DNA of 64,000 bases from Saccharicrinis sp963667815. Its GTDB lineage: Bacteria > Bacteroidota > Bacteroidia > Bacteroidales > Marinilabiliaceae. Within the stretch, counting starts at the first letter, position 1; each line of letters starts with the position of its first letter. The position numbers and the translations under genes are program-made. The notes beneath the pieces were generated by a model that was not told the origin of the DNA, searched no databases, and was given only the letters and a program-made list of their open reading frames with translations. The DNA is taken from the NCBI GenBank assembly GCA_963667815.1, contig OY764021.1. One strand, 5' to 3'. Below are positions 7,812-18,034 of the stretch, one piece after another.

Positions 7812-10304
7812 TTACTCAACTGGGATTTCATAATATGGAATCATATGCTCTGGATTTACAGCAATTTGATCAATTACAATACCGGTTTGATTTACAGTAA
7901 GCTTTAATGTATATTTTCCAGCTTGTATATTTGTTAATTTGTAATGCACTGCAGTGTAATTTCTCAATACATTATCTTTCCAGGCATTGCTTCTCCCCTT
8001 AGTATTTAATAAGAAGTTCTGCTTTTCAAAAGCACCTACCTGAACAGATAATTGATGATTGAACTCATTAGAATGCGTTGGCAAACATCTGATTTCAATA
8101 TCGTAGTTACCGGACTCGGGTATTTCTATATCATAGCTTGCATAAGCCGCTGAATCATTAAATGTATGGTTGTTGAATGGATAAACTGTAATGGCTTGCT
8201 TACTATACCCCAGTCCTTCAACCGAAATCCAATGATATGGTGTTGGAGCTACGGCTTTGGTATATGTTGCCGACTGGATAAACTGAGGCCTTATGGTTTG
8301 TTTAGTAGAAACAACATCTTTAGGTAATGATTCAGGCTTTACTGGCATTTTAAAGACAGGTAAATTTCTTGGTTGGATATCCATCATGTTCATCCACTTA
8401 CCATTAGCCAATTTCTGATTATAATAGTCGGTAATAATCTTAATCTCATTATAAGCATCGGTAGCTTTTTGATAATACAGTTCTTGATTTGCCTTTGTAT
8501 CTGCCTCAACCGACAATTGATAAAACAGAAACTTTTGGTTCATCAACGATGCAGCTTTCACAGGATATTCAACCAATTCAAAAAAAGCATCTTGTTTAAA
8601 AGAAGGAAGGTTTTGTTTTATTTCTTCCACCTCAACAACCAAACTATTATATTGATCTAATCTTTTTTGTAATTCATTTCCATTTGCCAATGAATTAAAT
8701 TGTGACAGATTGGTTTGTGTTGTAGGTTCAGTTCTACTCCATCCCATAAACTCAGGTCTGCGCAAAAATGCCCAATGGTAATACCCATCCATCACAGCAC
8801 TAATTTTGGCAGCATTTTCTGTTCCAAACTCACGTTCTGCCCAGTGATACATATGGTTTGATATGGTATTTTCCTTTATTGAATGTATATCCCAGGCCAT
8901 ATCTAAAAACAGCTCCATATTATACTCTGTAGGCTTGATGTCTCCCACATTTGCTATCCATATTTTATGGGCTCCATTTTGATATGCTCTGTTCATTTCA
9001 TACCATATTAAAGCCGGCGATGTTGTACTTAACCACAGGTAATCGTGCGGTCGACCCCAATAACTCAGATGATAATAAACACCACTTCCACCACTTCTTT
9101 TTTGTTCTTCATCATTACTAAACCTGCGGATATAGCCATAATTGTCATCGGTCCACATTAAGGTTACATCATCAGGGACTCGGAATCCTTTGTTATACAA
9201 ATCCAACACTTCTTTGTAAGGAATAAACAACTGAGGAACACTATCTTCTGCACTATTAAAGGTATTCGCCATCATTTTACGCTGTGTATCCACAATTTCA
9301 CCCAGCATTTCTATCTTCTGTTCTGTGGTGGCATTCCCTTCCATTTTACCATCATGAACACCACGCATTCCAATAGTTGCAATAAAATGATCTTTATGTG
9401 GAATGAGCTCACCAATTCGCTCCTGCCAGTATTGTTTTACATTTTTGCTATTGGTAAAATAATTAAAATCACCTCTTTCATCGTGCTTCCATTCATCCAC
9501 ATTATTACGCATCATAGGTTCAGCATGCGATGTACTTACCATAATATGATACTTTCGGGCCATTTCTTTATTCCCTTTTATAGTGTAAAATGCTTTAGTG
9601 CATGGATGCATAGCCGGCCAAATGGTATTGGCTTTAAGTTTTAACAACAACTGAAATATCTTTTCATAGGTTTTAGGTCCAATATCATTGGTTTCCGTTT
9701 CAAATGTTTTAGCAGCCCAGGGGTGTAATCCCCAGTCCTCGTCATTTAAAAAGATACCTCTATATTGTACTGAGGGAGATTGAGTGAGGCCTTCTACAGG
9801 TAATTGAAGGATTAGTTGTTTTTGAGGTGTTGGTTGAACATCTGCCCACCAGTTCCAGGGCGAAATACCCATTCTTTCGGCCATATCAAAAATACCATAT
9901 ACCGTTCCCCTTACATCACTACCTACAATAAAAAGTTTGTTATCTATGTTTTTGATTTGAAATTGCTCCCACTGATTACTGAATTCCTCTGTCTTGAAGT
10001 GGCCTGAATTCTCAATTAAAGAATCATTAAACTGGCCTATAACTAAACATGGAATATCAGCATCTATACTTGCAAGTGTATTGGTTTCAACAAGAGTAAT
10101 ATCGCTTCCGGTAATTGCTTTCACAGATGCAGCCACATCTTTTATAGCCCATCGTATAAGAGAATCGCATTGATTACTTATTATAATCATTGTGGACTGT
10201 GAAGATTTTGATACCACAAATTCCTCTGACTCTTTTTGCGTACACGATTGAAATATTACCAATAAGGCCAAAGCCCATAAAAATAAATGCCTCATAAAAT
10301 TCAC
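7812..10304 (-). CDS. Glycoside hydrolase family 115 (alpha-glucuronidase-like) lipoprotein
   Basis: 830 residues, lipoprotein signal with Cys21 in LLVIFQSCTQ, so probably on the cell surface or in the periplasm. Order: N-terminal GH20-like accessory domain (to about 170), the GH115 TIM-barrel with YRGIFLNDEDWGLHPWAAKT, ANTIWPAMHPCTKAF and the LMWTDDNYGYIRR segment, a helical linker, and a C-terminal beta-sandwich (about 680-830). GH115 enzymes remove glucuronic acid or 4-O-methylglucuronic acid side chains from xylan or arabinogalactan. The neighbouring HTCS regulator, GH43-like enzyme and rhamnose mutarotase point to a plant or algal heteropolysaccharide containing uronic acid, pentose and rhamnose. 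Confidence 0.92.
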   Translation of the reverse strand: MNFMRHLFLWALALLVIFQSCTQKESEEFVVSKSSQSTMIIISNQCDSLIRWAIKDVAASVKAITGSDITLVETNTLASIDADIPCLVIGQFNDSLIENSGHFKTEEFSNQWEQFQIKNIDNKLFIVGSDVRGTVYGIFDMAERMGISPWNWWADVQPTPQKQLILQLPVEGLTQSPSVQYRGIFLNDEDWGLHPWAAKTFETETNDIGPKTYEKIFQLLLKLKANTIWPAMHPCTKAFYTIKGNKEMARKYHIMVSTSHAEPMMRNNVDEWKHDERGDFNYFTNSKNVKQYWQERIGELIPHKDHFIATIGMRGVHDGKMEGNATTEQKIEMLGEIVDTQRKMMANTFNSAEDSVPQLFIPYKEVLDLYNKGFRVPDDVTLMWTDDNYGYIRRFSNDEEQKRSGGSGVYYHLSYWGRPHDYLWLSTTSPALIWYEMNRAYQNGAHKIWIANVGDIKPTEYNMELFLDMAWDIHSIKENTISNHMYHWAEREFGTENAAKISAVMDGYYHWAFLRRPEFMGWSRTEPTTQTNLSQFNSLANGNELQKRLDQYNSLVVEVEEIKQNLPSFKQDAFFELVEYPVKAASLMNQKFLFYQLSVEADTKANQELYYQKATDAYNEIKIITDYYNQKLANGKWMNMMDIQPRNLPVFKMPVKPESLPKDVVSTKQTIRPQFIQSATYTKAVAPTPYHWISVEGLGYSKQAITVYPFNNHTFNDSAAYASYDIEIPESGNYDIEIRCLPTHSNEFNHQLSVQVGAFEKQNFLLNTKGRSNAWKDNVLRNYTAVHYKLTNIQAGKYTLKLTVNQTGIVIDQIAVNPEHMIPYYEIPVE

Positions 10305-10439
10305 TTTTCCATTTTAGGCAAAGATAGTATGTGTGCATTATGAGTTCATGTATTTCTGTACAAATACATATAATTATAGGGTTACAGATGATGCATAAGG
10401 CATCACATATTTATAGATTTCTTAAATGATAGATAAATT

Positions 10440-10497
10440 GACTCCAGCGGAGTCACACTAACAAAAGATATTAATTAAAATTCGACTCCGCTGGAGT
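10440..10497. repeat. REP-like paired palindromes
   Basis: GACTCCAGCGGAGTC (10440-10454) is a hairpin by itself, and 10484-10497 (GACTCCGCTGGAGT) is its inverted copy, 29 bases on. The structure resembles a bacterial interspersed mosaic element. The rest of the 10305-10814 gap holds only a fragment at about 10662-10715 with a CTCCTAAATTAGAAGGAG hairpin that looks like another dispersed repeat; no gene is visible. Confidence 0.55.
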
Positions 10498-10814
10498 GGT
10501 TTTATAATTACCTTTATTCAAATGTTTAAATTTGATTGTACTGCCACATAAAACTCACCATTATTAATCAATCTTTATTGTGTGAAACTTTTGACTTCGT
10601 AGATCTAATAAATCTCATTGTCCTCTTAATATTTTAAAATCATAGAAATAGCACTTATAAAACCACCTACCCCTCATACTTCGGGTAATCCTCCTAAATT
10701 AGAAGGAGAGTTATTTACTGCACTTTTAGTTTCTAAAAAAATACAACCAGGATCAACAAGGCACCAATTTGTAGTATTTTAAACTTTCAACTTGGTACCT
10801 TCAATTAGACACTT

Positions 10815-13800
10815 CTACCCCGGAACCTTCTGTCCGTATTTTGAAGGTGCACAGCCAAACTGAGCTTTAAAACATTTACTAAAATAGAACGGATCTTCAA
10901 TACCCACTTTCCAGGATACTTCAGACACGTTATATTTCCCTTCTAACAGATATTCTGCAGCCTTCTTCATCCTCTTTACCTTTATCAATTCATTAGGAGA
11001 ATAGCCGGTCAATCCTTTTACTTTTTTATAGAATATGGTTCTTGATAAATTGGCTTTCTCGGTAAAATCTGCAACCGAAAATTCCGGATTACTGAGGTTT
11101 TCATCTACAATGTTGTTAATTAACTCATAGAACTGCTGATCTTTCTTTTCTTCACTTAACGCACCTTTCTTTACCTCAATATCCACAGAGAATCGTTTCT
11201 TCAGTTTTTCGCGTTGTTCAATCAATGAATATACCCTCGAAAGTAAAAACTTCATACTAAAAGGTTTCATGATATAAGCATCTGCCCCAACTTCAATCCC
11301 CTGAAGTTTAATAGTCTCTGACGACATAGCTGTCAGCAACACAATAGGAATATGGCTTGTTTCAAAATTATCCTTTAATCTGCGAGTAACCTCTAAACCA
11401 TCCATTTCCGGCATTTTTACATCACAAATAATCAAGGAAGGATTTAATTCTATCGCTTTTTCTAAACCTTGCTTACCATCCTCGGCCACTTCTATATTAA
11501 AATGATGTTTTAGTTCGTCACTAAGGTACTCTCTTATTTCATAGTTATCATCAACAATTAAAACCTTCCAGTTATGCGGTACATTTGGTCGTTTAACATC
11601 CTCTTCTGCATTTACACCACCATCATCTTTTGATACTAAGGTTACTTTTTCTGAGTCCACATAACGTGCATCATTATAAATTTCGTCGTTAGTAGGAAGC
11701 TCAACGCTAAAAATAGAACCTCCGCCTTCATTTGCCCTGTAGTTAACCTTACCTTTGTGCGCTTCAGCAAACTCTTTTACTAATTCCAACCCTACTCCCG
11801 TTCCTTCTGATGAAAAATTAATTTGCATAAATCGACTAAATAGTAACTCTTGTTTATCCTTTGGAATTCCAATACCTGTATCCTTAACCTCAATAATACA
11901 ATTTCCACTCACATCATCCTTGTCTACTGTAAAAACAATTGCTCCATTTGCAGGCGTATATTTAAATGCATTTGAAAGTAGATTAAACAAAATTTTCTCC
12001 ACCTTATTTCTGTCAATATAAAACTCCCATGTGTCTTTTATTCCTTCAAAATCATAGGTGATTTTCTTCTGAAAAGCTGCTTCTTTAAATGTATAGTAAG
12101 CATCTAATGCAAAAGACCTTATATCCGTTTTCTCAAGATTCAGTGTCATTACATTATTTTGCAACTTTCTAAACTCCAACAACTGATCAATCAATCTCGA
12201 CATCTGCTGCGTATTCCTGTTTAACAAGGTCACATTATGCTCAACCTCTGAAGGCAACTGTTTAAAGCTATTTAATCGCTCAATTGCACCACGTATCAAT
12301 GTTAATGGTGTACGGAACTCATGCGAGATATTGGTGAAAAATCGTAGTTTATAATCGGTTAATTGTTTTTCCATTTTAACAGCTGAATTCAATCGATGTA
12401 TCTTCACTGTAAATTGTATAACAACAATCGTTAAAACTATAAATATGATAAAGTATAATATGATAGCATAAACTGTTTTCCACAAAGGAGGTTTAACAAT
12501 AAACTTACAGGTGGTTACCTCATCGCTCCATTGACCATCCGCATTAGCGCCTTTAACCATAAACTCGTACTCTCCGGGAGGCATATTTTTATAGGTAGCC
12601 CAATTATTTTTACCCGGCTGACTCCAATACTGATCATAGTTATCCATTTTGTAGGAATACTTGTTCTGATCTGCATCTGTTAAATCTAAACATGCAAAAT
12701 TTATAGTAAATGTTCGTTGTTCATATTCAAGCGTAACTTCTTTTGCTTTACTAATTGATTGCTTTAATGGACTGTTTTCCTGATAGGTTTCAATACGCTG
12801 GTCTAAAATAAAGAAATCAGTTAATACCACAGGAGGAACATCCTCATTCAACTTAATTTCGCTTGGATCAAATGCTATCAAACCATCCAATGTACCCCAA
12901 AGCATAGAACCATCTTCGCATAACAAGCTTGCGTTTTCACTATAGTAATTTGGATAAGTTTTATCTGTAAAACGATAAGTTGAAAAGGTATTTTCATCTT
13001 CATCAATATGAGCCAGTCCATTTTCTGTACTCACCCATATCACACTATCTTTACTCTCTAAAATAGAGGTTACAATATTTGATGGCAAACCTTGTTCTTT
13101 GGTATATTTTTTAAATTCACCTTGCTTATCGGGACTATCCTTAACAAACATATTCAAGCCTCCGCCTGCAGTTCCAATCCATAACTGACCTTTACTATCC
13201 TGATATAACGATTTGATATCATTACTATTCAATCCGTCAGAATGGCCAGGATTATAAGTATAAATGGTATATAAATTAGGATTTTGAATAAAGTCATCGG
13301 GATTAAAACTAATTAATCCAATATAACTACCAACCCACATCATACCTTCATCATCCTGTAATAAACATCTTAGGTAACTTAAATTCCCCTTATCGGTTAA
13401 GTAATGCTTAAACTCAACACCTGTTTTACTTTCCCGTACTAAATCCAAACCTCCAGAAAAAGATGCAATCCAAATACGATGTTTATTATCTTCAAGAATA
13501 TCGAAGATGGAATTATTATTTAAACTTTCCGATTTATTATCATGATGGACAAAATGATAAATCTGCTTATAACTATGCCTGTCTAAAACGTAAATTCCAC
13601 CTCCTTTTGTTCCTACCCAGATACGTCCTTTGGAGTCCTCCAAAATAGTATAAGGATTCATACTTGGATGAACACATACCTTATTTTTAAGGTTTTTATC
13701 ATAAACATACAATCCTCCATTTTTTGTACCAACCCAAATATTATTATTATAATCTTTATGAATTACCTTAACATAATTAGTTGTACCGGGCGATTCTGTA

Positions 13801-15119
13801 TCTTCAGGTTTTATTTTTTTATAATTCAGTTTATCGGTCGACACCTTTACAATTCCGGTATATTCACAGCCTATCCAAATATTTCCTACCTGATCTTCTG
13901 CTATAGACAACAGATAATCACTAGCCAGACTATTTACTCCTTTTTCATATTTGTAATTTGTTAGCATCTCATTGTCTGCATCAAACCGGTACAACCCATT
14001 TCCATAGGTCGTAATCCAATAAATCCCTTCCGAATCTTCAAAAATATTATATCTGCAATCATCAATTACATTGGCAATCTTAGGTTCTATTAATTCAAAA
14101 TTATGATAGGTTGTATGGTCTGGGCTCAAATATTCTACATACCCCGACTGGTCATAAACCCAAATTGCATTTTTTGCATCTTTAATTAAATGTGGAGTTG
14201 AAATGTATTTATTCTTAAAAAACTCGATATCATTACTAAATATTCTTTTCTTGGTGTTATATTTTATTAAACCATTTGTTTTGGAAGAAATCAACAGATG
14301 ATCATCATCGTATTGAATCATATTTATAATAATATCATCACCCTTGTAAACACTTTTAGGTAAAAAGGAAGATTTACTTTTATCGTATGAATATATGGTA
14401 CCCTTATTGGTTAAAAAATAAATTTTCGCTTCATGTTCCAGTACTCTAATGAACTCCCCCTGTTCTTCATCACTAAAATACTGATTAATCTCTCCATGCT
14501 TATCAACCCTGTTTAATCCTTTACTGGATAAAATCCAATTGATTGAATCGTTATCTTCATATATAAGATTAACGTGATAACTTGTTAATGGATTACTCTG
14601 TTTAGAAACTAACATATCAATCTTTGGAAACATATCATCTCCTTTGGATATTTTTACACATCCCGATTGATAATTCCATAACCAAATATTCCCTGATGGA
14701 GTTTCTAAATAATTTTGATAGGGCAAGTGCACTCTAACATCATTATAGTAAAAGGGGATAATTTCTTCCAGTTGCTTGCTATAACAATTAAAGCTATTAT
14801 CATATTTTCTAATCCACAAAAAGCCATCCTTATCCTCAAATATTTGTCTTATTCTTGGATCTGAAATTTGATTTTCTGAGCCTAAGCGAGGCTTATAATT
14901 TATAAAACGTTTTCCATCATATCGTACTAATCCATCAAGAGTTCCTGCCCATAAAAATCCATCCCTATCAATATGAATCGTTCTTACGGTATTTTGAGGT
15001 AAACCTTCTTGTGTTCCGATTTGCTGAAACAATAAATTTTCCTGTGCCTGTAGTAAAAATGGAAAAACTAATATGTATAAAAAAAATAATCTCCTGATTC
15101 CTCTGTTAATCGTGCTCAT
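10815..15119 (-). CDS. Hybrid two-component system regulator (HTCS)
   Basis: The frame is open to 15185, but the start at 15119 (MSTINRGIRRLFFLYILVFPFLLQAQ) puts the signal peptide at the N-terminus. Domains, numbered from 15185: about fourteen beta-propeller Reg_prop repeats in the periplasm (to about 750; LWAGTLDGLVRYDG-type motifs), a Y_Y_Y domain, a membrane helix near 915, HisKA with FFTNISHEFRTPLTLIRG (His near 953), HATPase, a receiver with Asp in LIICDVKMPEMDG (near 1253), and a C-terminal AraC helix-turn-helix. HTCS proteins bind oligosaccharide in the periplasm and activate polysaccharide utilisation genes. This one lies between GH115 and GH43 genes and presumably controls them. Confidence 0.95.
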   Translation of the reverse strand: MSTINRGIRRLFFLYILVFPFLLQAQENLLFQQIGTQEGLPQNTVRTIHIDRDGFLWAGTLDGLVRYDGKRFINYKPRLGSENQISDPRIRQIFEDKDGFLWIRKYDNSFNCYSKQLEEIIPFYYNDVRVHLPYQNYLETPSGNIWLWNYQSGCVKISKGDDMFPKIDMLVSKQSNPLTSYHVNLIYEDNDSINWILSSKGLNRVDKHGEINQYFSDEEQGEFIRVLEHEAKIYFLTNKGTIYSYDKSKSSFLPKSVYKGDDIIINMIQYDDDHLLISSKTNGLIKYNTKKRIFSNDIEFFKNKYISTPHLIKDAKNAIWVYDQSGYVEYLSPDHTTYHNFELIEPKIANVIDDCRYNIFEDSEGIYWITTYGNGLYRFDADNEMLTNYKYEKGVNSLASDYLLSIAEDQVGNIWIGCEYTGIVKVSTDKLNYKKIKPEDTESPGTTNYVKVIHKDYNNNIWVGTKNGGLYVYDKNLKNKVCVHPSMNPYTILEDSKGRIWVGTKGGGIYVLDRHSYKQIYHFVHHDNKSESLNNNSIFDILEDNKHRIWIASFSGGLDLVRESKTGVEFKHYLTDKGNLSYLRCLLQDDEGMMWVGSYIGLISFNPDDFIQNPNLYTIYTYNPGHSDGLNSNDIKSLYQDSKGQLWIGTAGGGLNMFVKDSPDKQGEFKKYTKEQGLPSNIVTSILESKDSVIWVSTENGLAHIDEDENTFSTYRFTDKTYPNYYSENASLLCEDGSMLWGTLDGLIAFDPSEIKLNEDVPPVVLTDFFILDQRIETYQENSPLKQSISKAKEVTLEYEQRTFTINFACLDLTDADQNKYSYKMDNYDQYWSQPGKNNWATYKNMPPGEYEFMVKGANADGQWSDEVTTCKFIVKPPLWKTVYAIILYFIIFIVLTIVVIQFTVKIHRLNSAVKMEKQLTDYKLRFFTNISHEFRTPLTLIRGAIERLNSFKQLPSEVEHNVTLLNRNTQQMSRLIDQLLEFRKLQNNVMTLNLEKTDIRSFALDAYYTFKEAAFQKKITYDFEGIKDTWEFYIDRNKVEKILFNLLSNAFKYTPANGAIVFTVDKDDVSGNCIIEVKDTGIGIPKDKQELLFSRFMQINFSSEGTGVGLELVKEFAEAHKGKVNYRANEGGGSIFSVELPTNDEIYNDARYVDSEKVTLVSKDDGGVNAEEDVKRPNVPHNWKVLIVDDNYEIREYLSDELKHHFNIEVAEDGKQGLEKAIELNPSLIICDVKMPEMDGLEVTRRLKDNFETSHIPIVLLTAMSSETIKLQGIEVGADAYIMKPFSMKFLLSRVYSLIEQREKLKKRFSVDIEVKKGALSEEKKDQQFYELINNIVDENLSNPEFSVADFTEKANLSRTIFYKKVKGLTGYSPNELIKVKRMKKAAEYLLEGKYNVSEVSWKVGIEDPFYFSKCFKAQFGCAPSKYGQKVPG

Positions 15120-15312
15120 GTAATACATAAATTGTTTTAAGAACCTGAACAAATACAGCTCTTTCGTGCGTACATAATTTGGCACAATAAATATAGTAAA
15201 AATAGGCCTTGAGATACCGTGAATAACTAATTTTACAGGTTTATGTATGATTATCCATTATAAAATGTACAATTGCCAACTATAATTGTAACAGTGTAAA
15301 TTAAATTAGATT

Positions 15313-16290
15313 ATGCGTAAAAATTATGTTTTCATTGCCTTAATAATAGTATTGTTTACTACAATTTCTTGTATTGGGCCAAAAAAGTCAGAAAAAGCAA
15401 CTAGTGAAAAATCAAGTAAAGGATACTTGTTTAGTTATTTCAACAACAATGGTAAGGATGGACTTCACCTTGCATATAGTATGGATGGATTAAAGTGGGA
15501 AGCTTTAAATAATGACCAGTCATTACTAAAACCTGTTGTAGGTAAAGATTCGTTAATGCGCGACCCAAGTGTTGCTCAAGGTAAAGATGGTACATTTCAT
15601 ATGGTATGGACAACCAGTTGGTGGGATCATGGTATTGGATATGCTTCATCAAAGGACTTAATTCACTGGAGCGAACAAAAATTTCTTCCGGTAATGAAGC
15701 ATTTAGAAAGCACTAAAAACACCTGGGCTCCTGAAGTATTTTACGACAAAAAAGATGATTTATTTTACATTATTTGGGCTTCTACAGTACCTGAATTATT
15801 TGAAGATATAGAAACTTCAAAAAGTGAAAAAGGACTAAATCACAGATTATATTACACCACTACAAAAGATTTTGAGACATTTTCTCCTACTGAATTATTT
15901 TTTGAACCCGGATTTAGTGTAATTGATGGAGCCATCATCAAAACAGATTCAGCTTATATGATGGTTATTAAAAATGAGATGTCGGCTCCTGCACAGAAAA
16001 ACCTAAGAACCACTTTCACAAGCGATTTAAAATCGGGATTCCCTACAAAAGTTTCAGAAAGTATTTCAGGAGATTCTTGGGCTGAAGGTCCTACTCCATT
16101 AAAAGTTGGAAAATATATCTACATCTATTTTGATAAATATCGCGATAAAAAATATGGTGCCATCAGAACATTGGATGGTAAAAACTGGGAGGATATTTCT
16201 GATTCGATCAGTGTTCCTAAAGGAATTCGCCATGGAACAGCATTTCCTGTAAGCAAAACAATTATTGAAAATCTACAACAGCTTAAATAA
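15313..16290 (+). CDS. GH43-like five-bladed beta-propeller glycosidase, lipoprotein
   Basis: 325 residues, lipobox cysteine at residue 20 (FTTISC). The fold is a GH43/GH32-type propeller with repeated 'LHLAYSMDGLKWE' and 'GYASSKDLIHWSE' blades. The likely catalytic triad is visible: Asp84 in RDPSV (base), Asp205 in VIDGAI (pKa modulator) and Glu258 in WAEGPT (acid). Family members are mainly arabinosidases, xylosidases and galactosidases; the specificity is not deducible here. It is divergent from the HTCS gene and overlaps the upstream frame of the rhamnose mutarotase gene, consistent with one polysaccharide-use locus. Confidence 0.85.
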   Translation: MRKNYVFIALIIVLFTTISCIGPKKSEKATSEKSSKGYLFSYFNNNGKDGLHLAYSMDGLKWEALNNDQSLLKPVVGKDSLMRDPSVAQGKDGTFHMVWTTSWWDHGIGYASSKDLIHWSEQKFLPVMKHLESTKNTWAPEVFYDKKDDLFYIIWASTVPELFEDIETSKSEKGLNHRLYYTTTKDFETFSPTELFFEPGFSVIDGAIIKTDSAYMMVIKNEMSAPAQKNLRTTFTSDLKSGFPTKVSESISGDSWAEGPTPLKVGKYIYIYFDKYRDKKYGAIRTLDGKNWEDISDSISVPKGIRHGTAFPVSKTIIENLQQLK

Positions 16291-16315
16291 AATCAATAAA
16301 TCTAAATCGAAGTCT

Positions 16316-16630
16316 ATGAAAAGATTAGCCTTTAAAATGTATCTGAACGAAGATCAGAAAGAAGAATATAAAAAACGACATAATGAAATTTGGCCTGAAT
16401 TAAAAAAGCTATTAAAAGATGCCGGAGTTAGCGAGTACTCTATTTTTTTAGATGAGGAAACCAACATTCTCTTTGCCTTTCAAAAAGTAAGTGGAGATGG
16501 TGGTTCTCAAGACTTAGGACAGACTGAAATAGTGCAAAAGTGGTGGAAGTTTATGGCTGATATCATGAAAACAAACCCTGATAATTCGCCAGTTTCAATT
16601 GAACTAGAGGAACTATTTTATATGGAATAG
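16316..16630 (+). CDS. rhaM: L-rhamnose mutarotase
   Basis: The start at ATG 16316 gives 104 residues, the same length as Escherichia coli RhaM; the upstream in-frame start at 16265 would overlap the GH43-like gene and add a non-conserved leader. Conserved features are MKRLAFKMYL, the Tyr/His pair in EEYKKRHNEIWPEL and the Trp-rich IVQKWWKFMADIM. The enzyme interconverts alpha and beta anomers of L-rhamnose in the cytoplasm. Its place 25 bp after the GH43-like gene suggests that the degraded polysaccharide contains rhamnose. Confidence 0.9.
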   Translation: MKRLAFKMYLNEDQKEEYKKRHNEIWPELKKLLKDAGVSEYSIFLDEETNILFAFQKVSGDGGSQDLGQTEIVQKWWKFMADIMKTNPDNSPVSIELEELFYME

Positions 16631-16668
16631 TGTTTTAGATTTTTTTCATTTAGCATTTTGAGTTTAAG

Positions 16669-16704
16669 AGGTTGTCTTTTTTAAGGGGCAACCTCCTTTA
16701 TTTT
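16669..16704 (+). terminator. Rho-independent terminator after rhaM
   Basis: GAGGTTG (16669-16675) pairs with CAACCTC (16689-16695), followed by CTTTATTTTATA. It ends the GH43-rhaM transcript. Confidence 0.65.
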
Positions 16705-16766
16705 ATATATTTTAATTTTGAAACCATATTATTATTTAGATTTGTATTCAATTTTATCACATACTC

Positions 16767-17270
16767 ATGAACATCACACTACAACCAATACAAGCAAATG
16801 ATTTACCTTTTATTTGCGATGTATATAACTATTACATAAAAAATTCAACAGCAACTTTTCATACAGAACATGTTGATATTGAAGAGATAAAAACTATCAT
16901 TCCATACAACCATCATAAATACGAAACCTTTATTATAAAGAATGAAAATGGTGAAAACTGTGGTTATGCTTACCTTGGTTATTATAAACCACGTCAAGCT
17001 TATGACAGAACAGCTGAGGTAACCATATATTTAAAACCTGAAATGGGTGGCAAAGGCTATGGTAGAGAAGCCTTGGAATTAATTGAAGCAATAGCCAAAA
17101 ACAAAGAAATAAAAGTTCTTTTGGGTGTAATTACAGCTGAAAATGAAGCGAGCGTTAGTGTATTCGAAAAATGTAAATACGAAAAGTGTGCCCACTTTAA
17201 ACAAGTAGGTGAAAAATTTGGCAAAATACTGGATGTTGTTATTTACGAAAAAATACTTGAAGCCGTTTAG
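16767..17270 (+). CDS. GNAT acetyltransferase, phosphinothricin-acetyltransferase-like
   Basis: 167 residues with a single GNAT domain. The start (IQANDLPFICDVYNYYIKNSTATFHTE) and the YEKCAHFKQVGEKFGKILDVV end are typical of the PAT/BAR-like subgroup of N-acetyltransferases, and the acetyl-CoA loop is present as MGGKGYGREAL. The natural substrate is usually an amino acid analogue or unknown. It lies tail-to-tail with mntP (1 bp between the genes). Confidence 0.85.
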   Translation: MNITLQPIQANDLPFICDVYNYYIKNSTATFHTEHVDIEEIKTIIPYNHHKYETFIIKNENGENCGYAYLGYYKPRQAYDRTAEVTIYLKPEMGGKGYGREALELIEAIAKNKEIKVLLGVITAENEASVSVFEKCKYEKCAHFKQVGEKFGKILDVVIYEKILEAV

Positions 17271-17271
17271 C

Positions 17272-17838
17272 TTATAAATTATATATATGAGATAGTAGAA
17301 TTTTAACCCCTAATCCTATTAAAACAATACCTCCGAACACATCGATGCCGGCATTAATTTTATTTCCTATTTTTCGCCCGATAACAACACCTGACGATGA
17401 AAATAAAAAGGTTAATATTCCAATAATTACCATTGCTAGATAAATATTTATCTCTATTAAACCAAAACTAATTCCTACAACTAAAGCATCTATGCTGGTT
17501 GCAATAGCCATTCCTATTAACAACAAATTATTGGAAGGATTAAACGAACTGCAGTTTTCGTCCGATTCTGTTATTCCCTCATAAATTAATTTAAAACCAA
17601 TGAGGAATAAAAGAAAAAAGGCAATCCAATGGTCATAATCTTCAATGGCTGATTTAAAACTACTACCAATTAACCAGCCAACATATGGCATCGCTCCCTG
17701 AAAAACAGCCATGAAAACAGCCACTTTAAAAATATGTTTGGTTTTTATTCGTTTACAGCAAGCTCCTGTTGTAATACTTGCCGCCAAACTATCTATTGAC
17801 AAGCCTATCCCTATAAGTATGAGTGATACAATATTCAT
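17272..17838 (-). CDS. mntP: Manganese efflux pump MntP
   Basis: 188 residues and six predicted membrane helices, starting MNIVSLILIGIGLSIDSLAA. Each half carries the acidic motif of the family (IDSLAAS near residue 16; SIDALVVGISFG near 115). The length matches MntP/YebN proteins that export Mn2+ from the cytoplasm. No manganese riboswitch was recognised upstream. Family call firm; metal specificity from family knowledge. Confidence 0.93.
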   Translation of the reverse strand: MNIVSLILIGIGLSIDSLAASITTGACCKRIKTKHIFKVAVFMAVFQGAMPYVGWLIGSSFKSAIEDYDHWIAFFLLFLIGFKLIYEGITESDENCSSFNPSNNLLLIGMAIATSIDALVVGISFGLIEINIYLAMVIIGILTFLFSSSGVVIGRKIGNKINAGIDVFGGIVLIGLGVKILLSHIYNL

Positions 17839-18034
17839 TATTGATTTTTTGGTGGCGCAAAATTATAAAAATTTTTATCCCTCAATAATTAATTTAACGT
17901 AGATACAATCTAAAAAAGGAAACAAAAATTTAATCTTAAATTATCGTTATCCTAAAAACTAAAATTCCATACAAATAACCAATATATTCATAATAGCACA
18001 ATCGAAAAGCCTATGCATGCAAATTTCACTTACA

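Noticed and set aside
16265..16315. N-terminal extension of the rhamnose mutarotase
   Set aside because: The extension overlaps the GH43-like gene, is Lys/Ser-rich and absent from the family; ATG 16316 gives the standard length.
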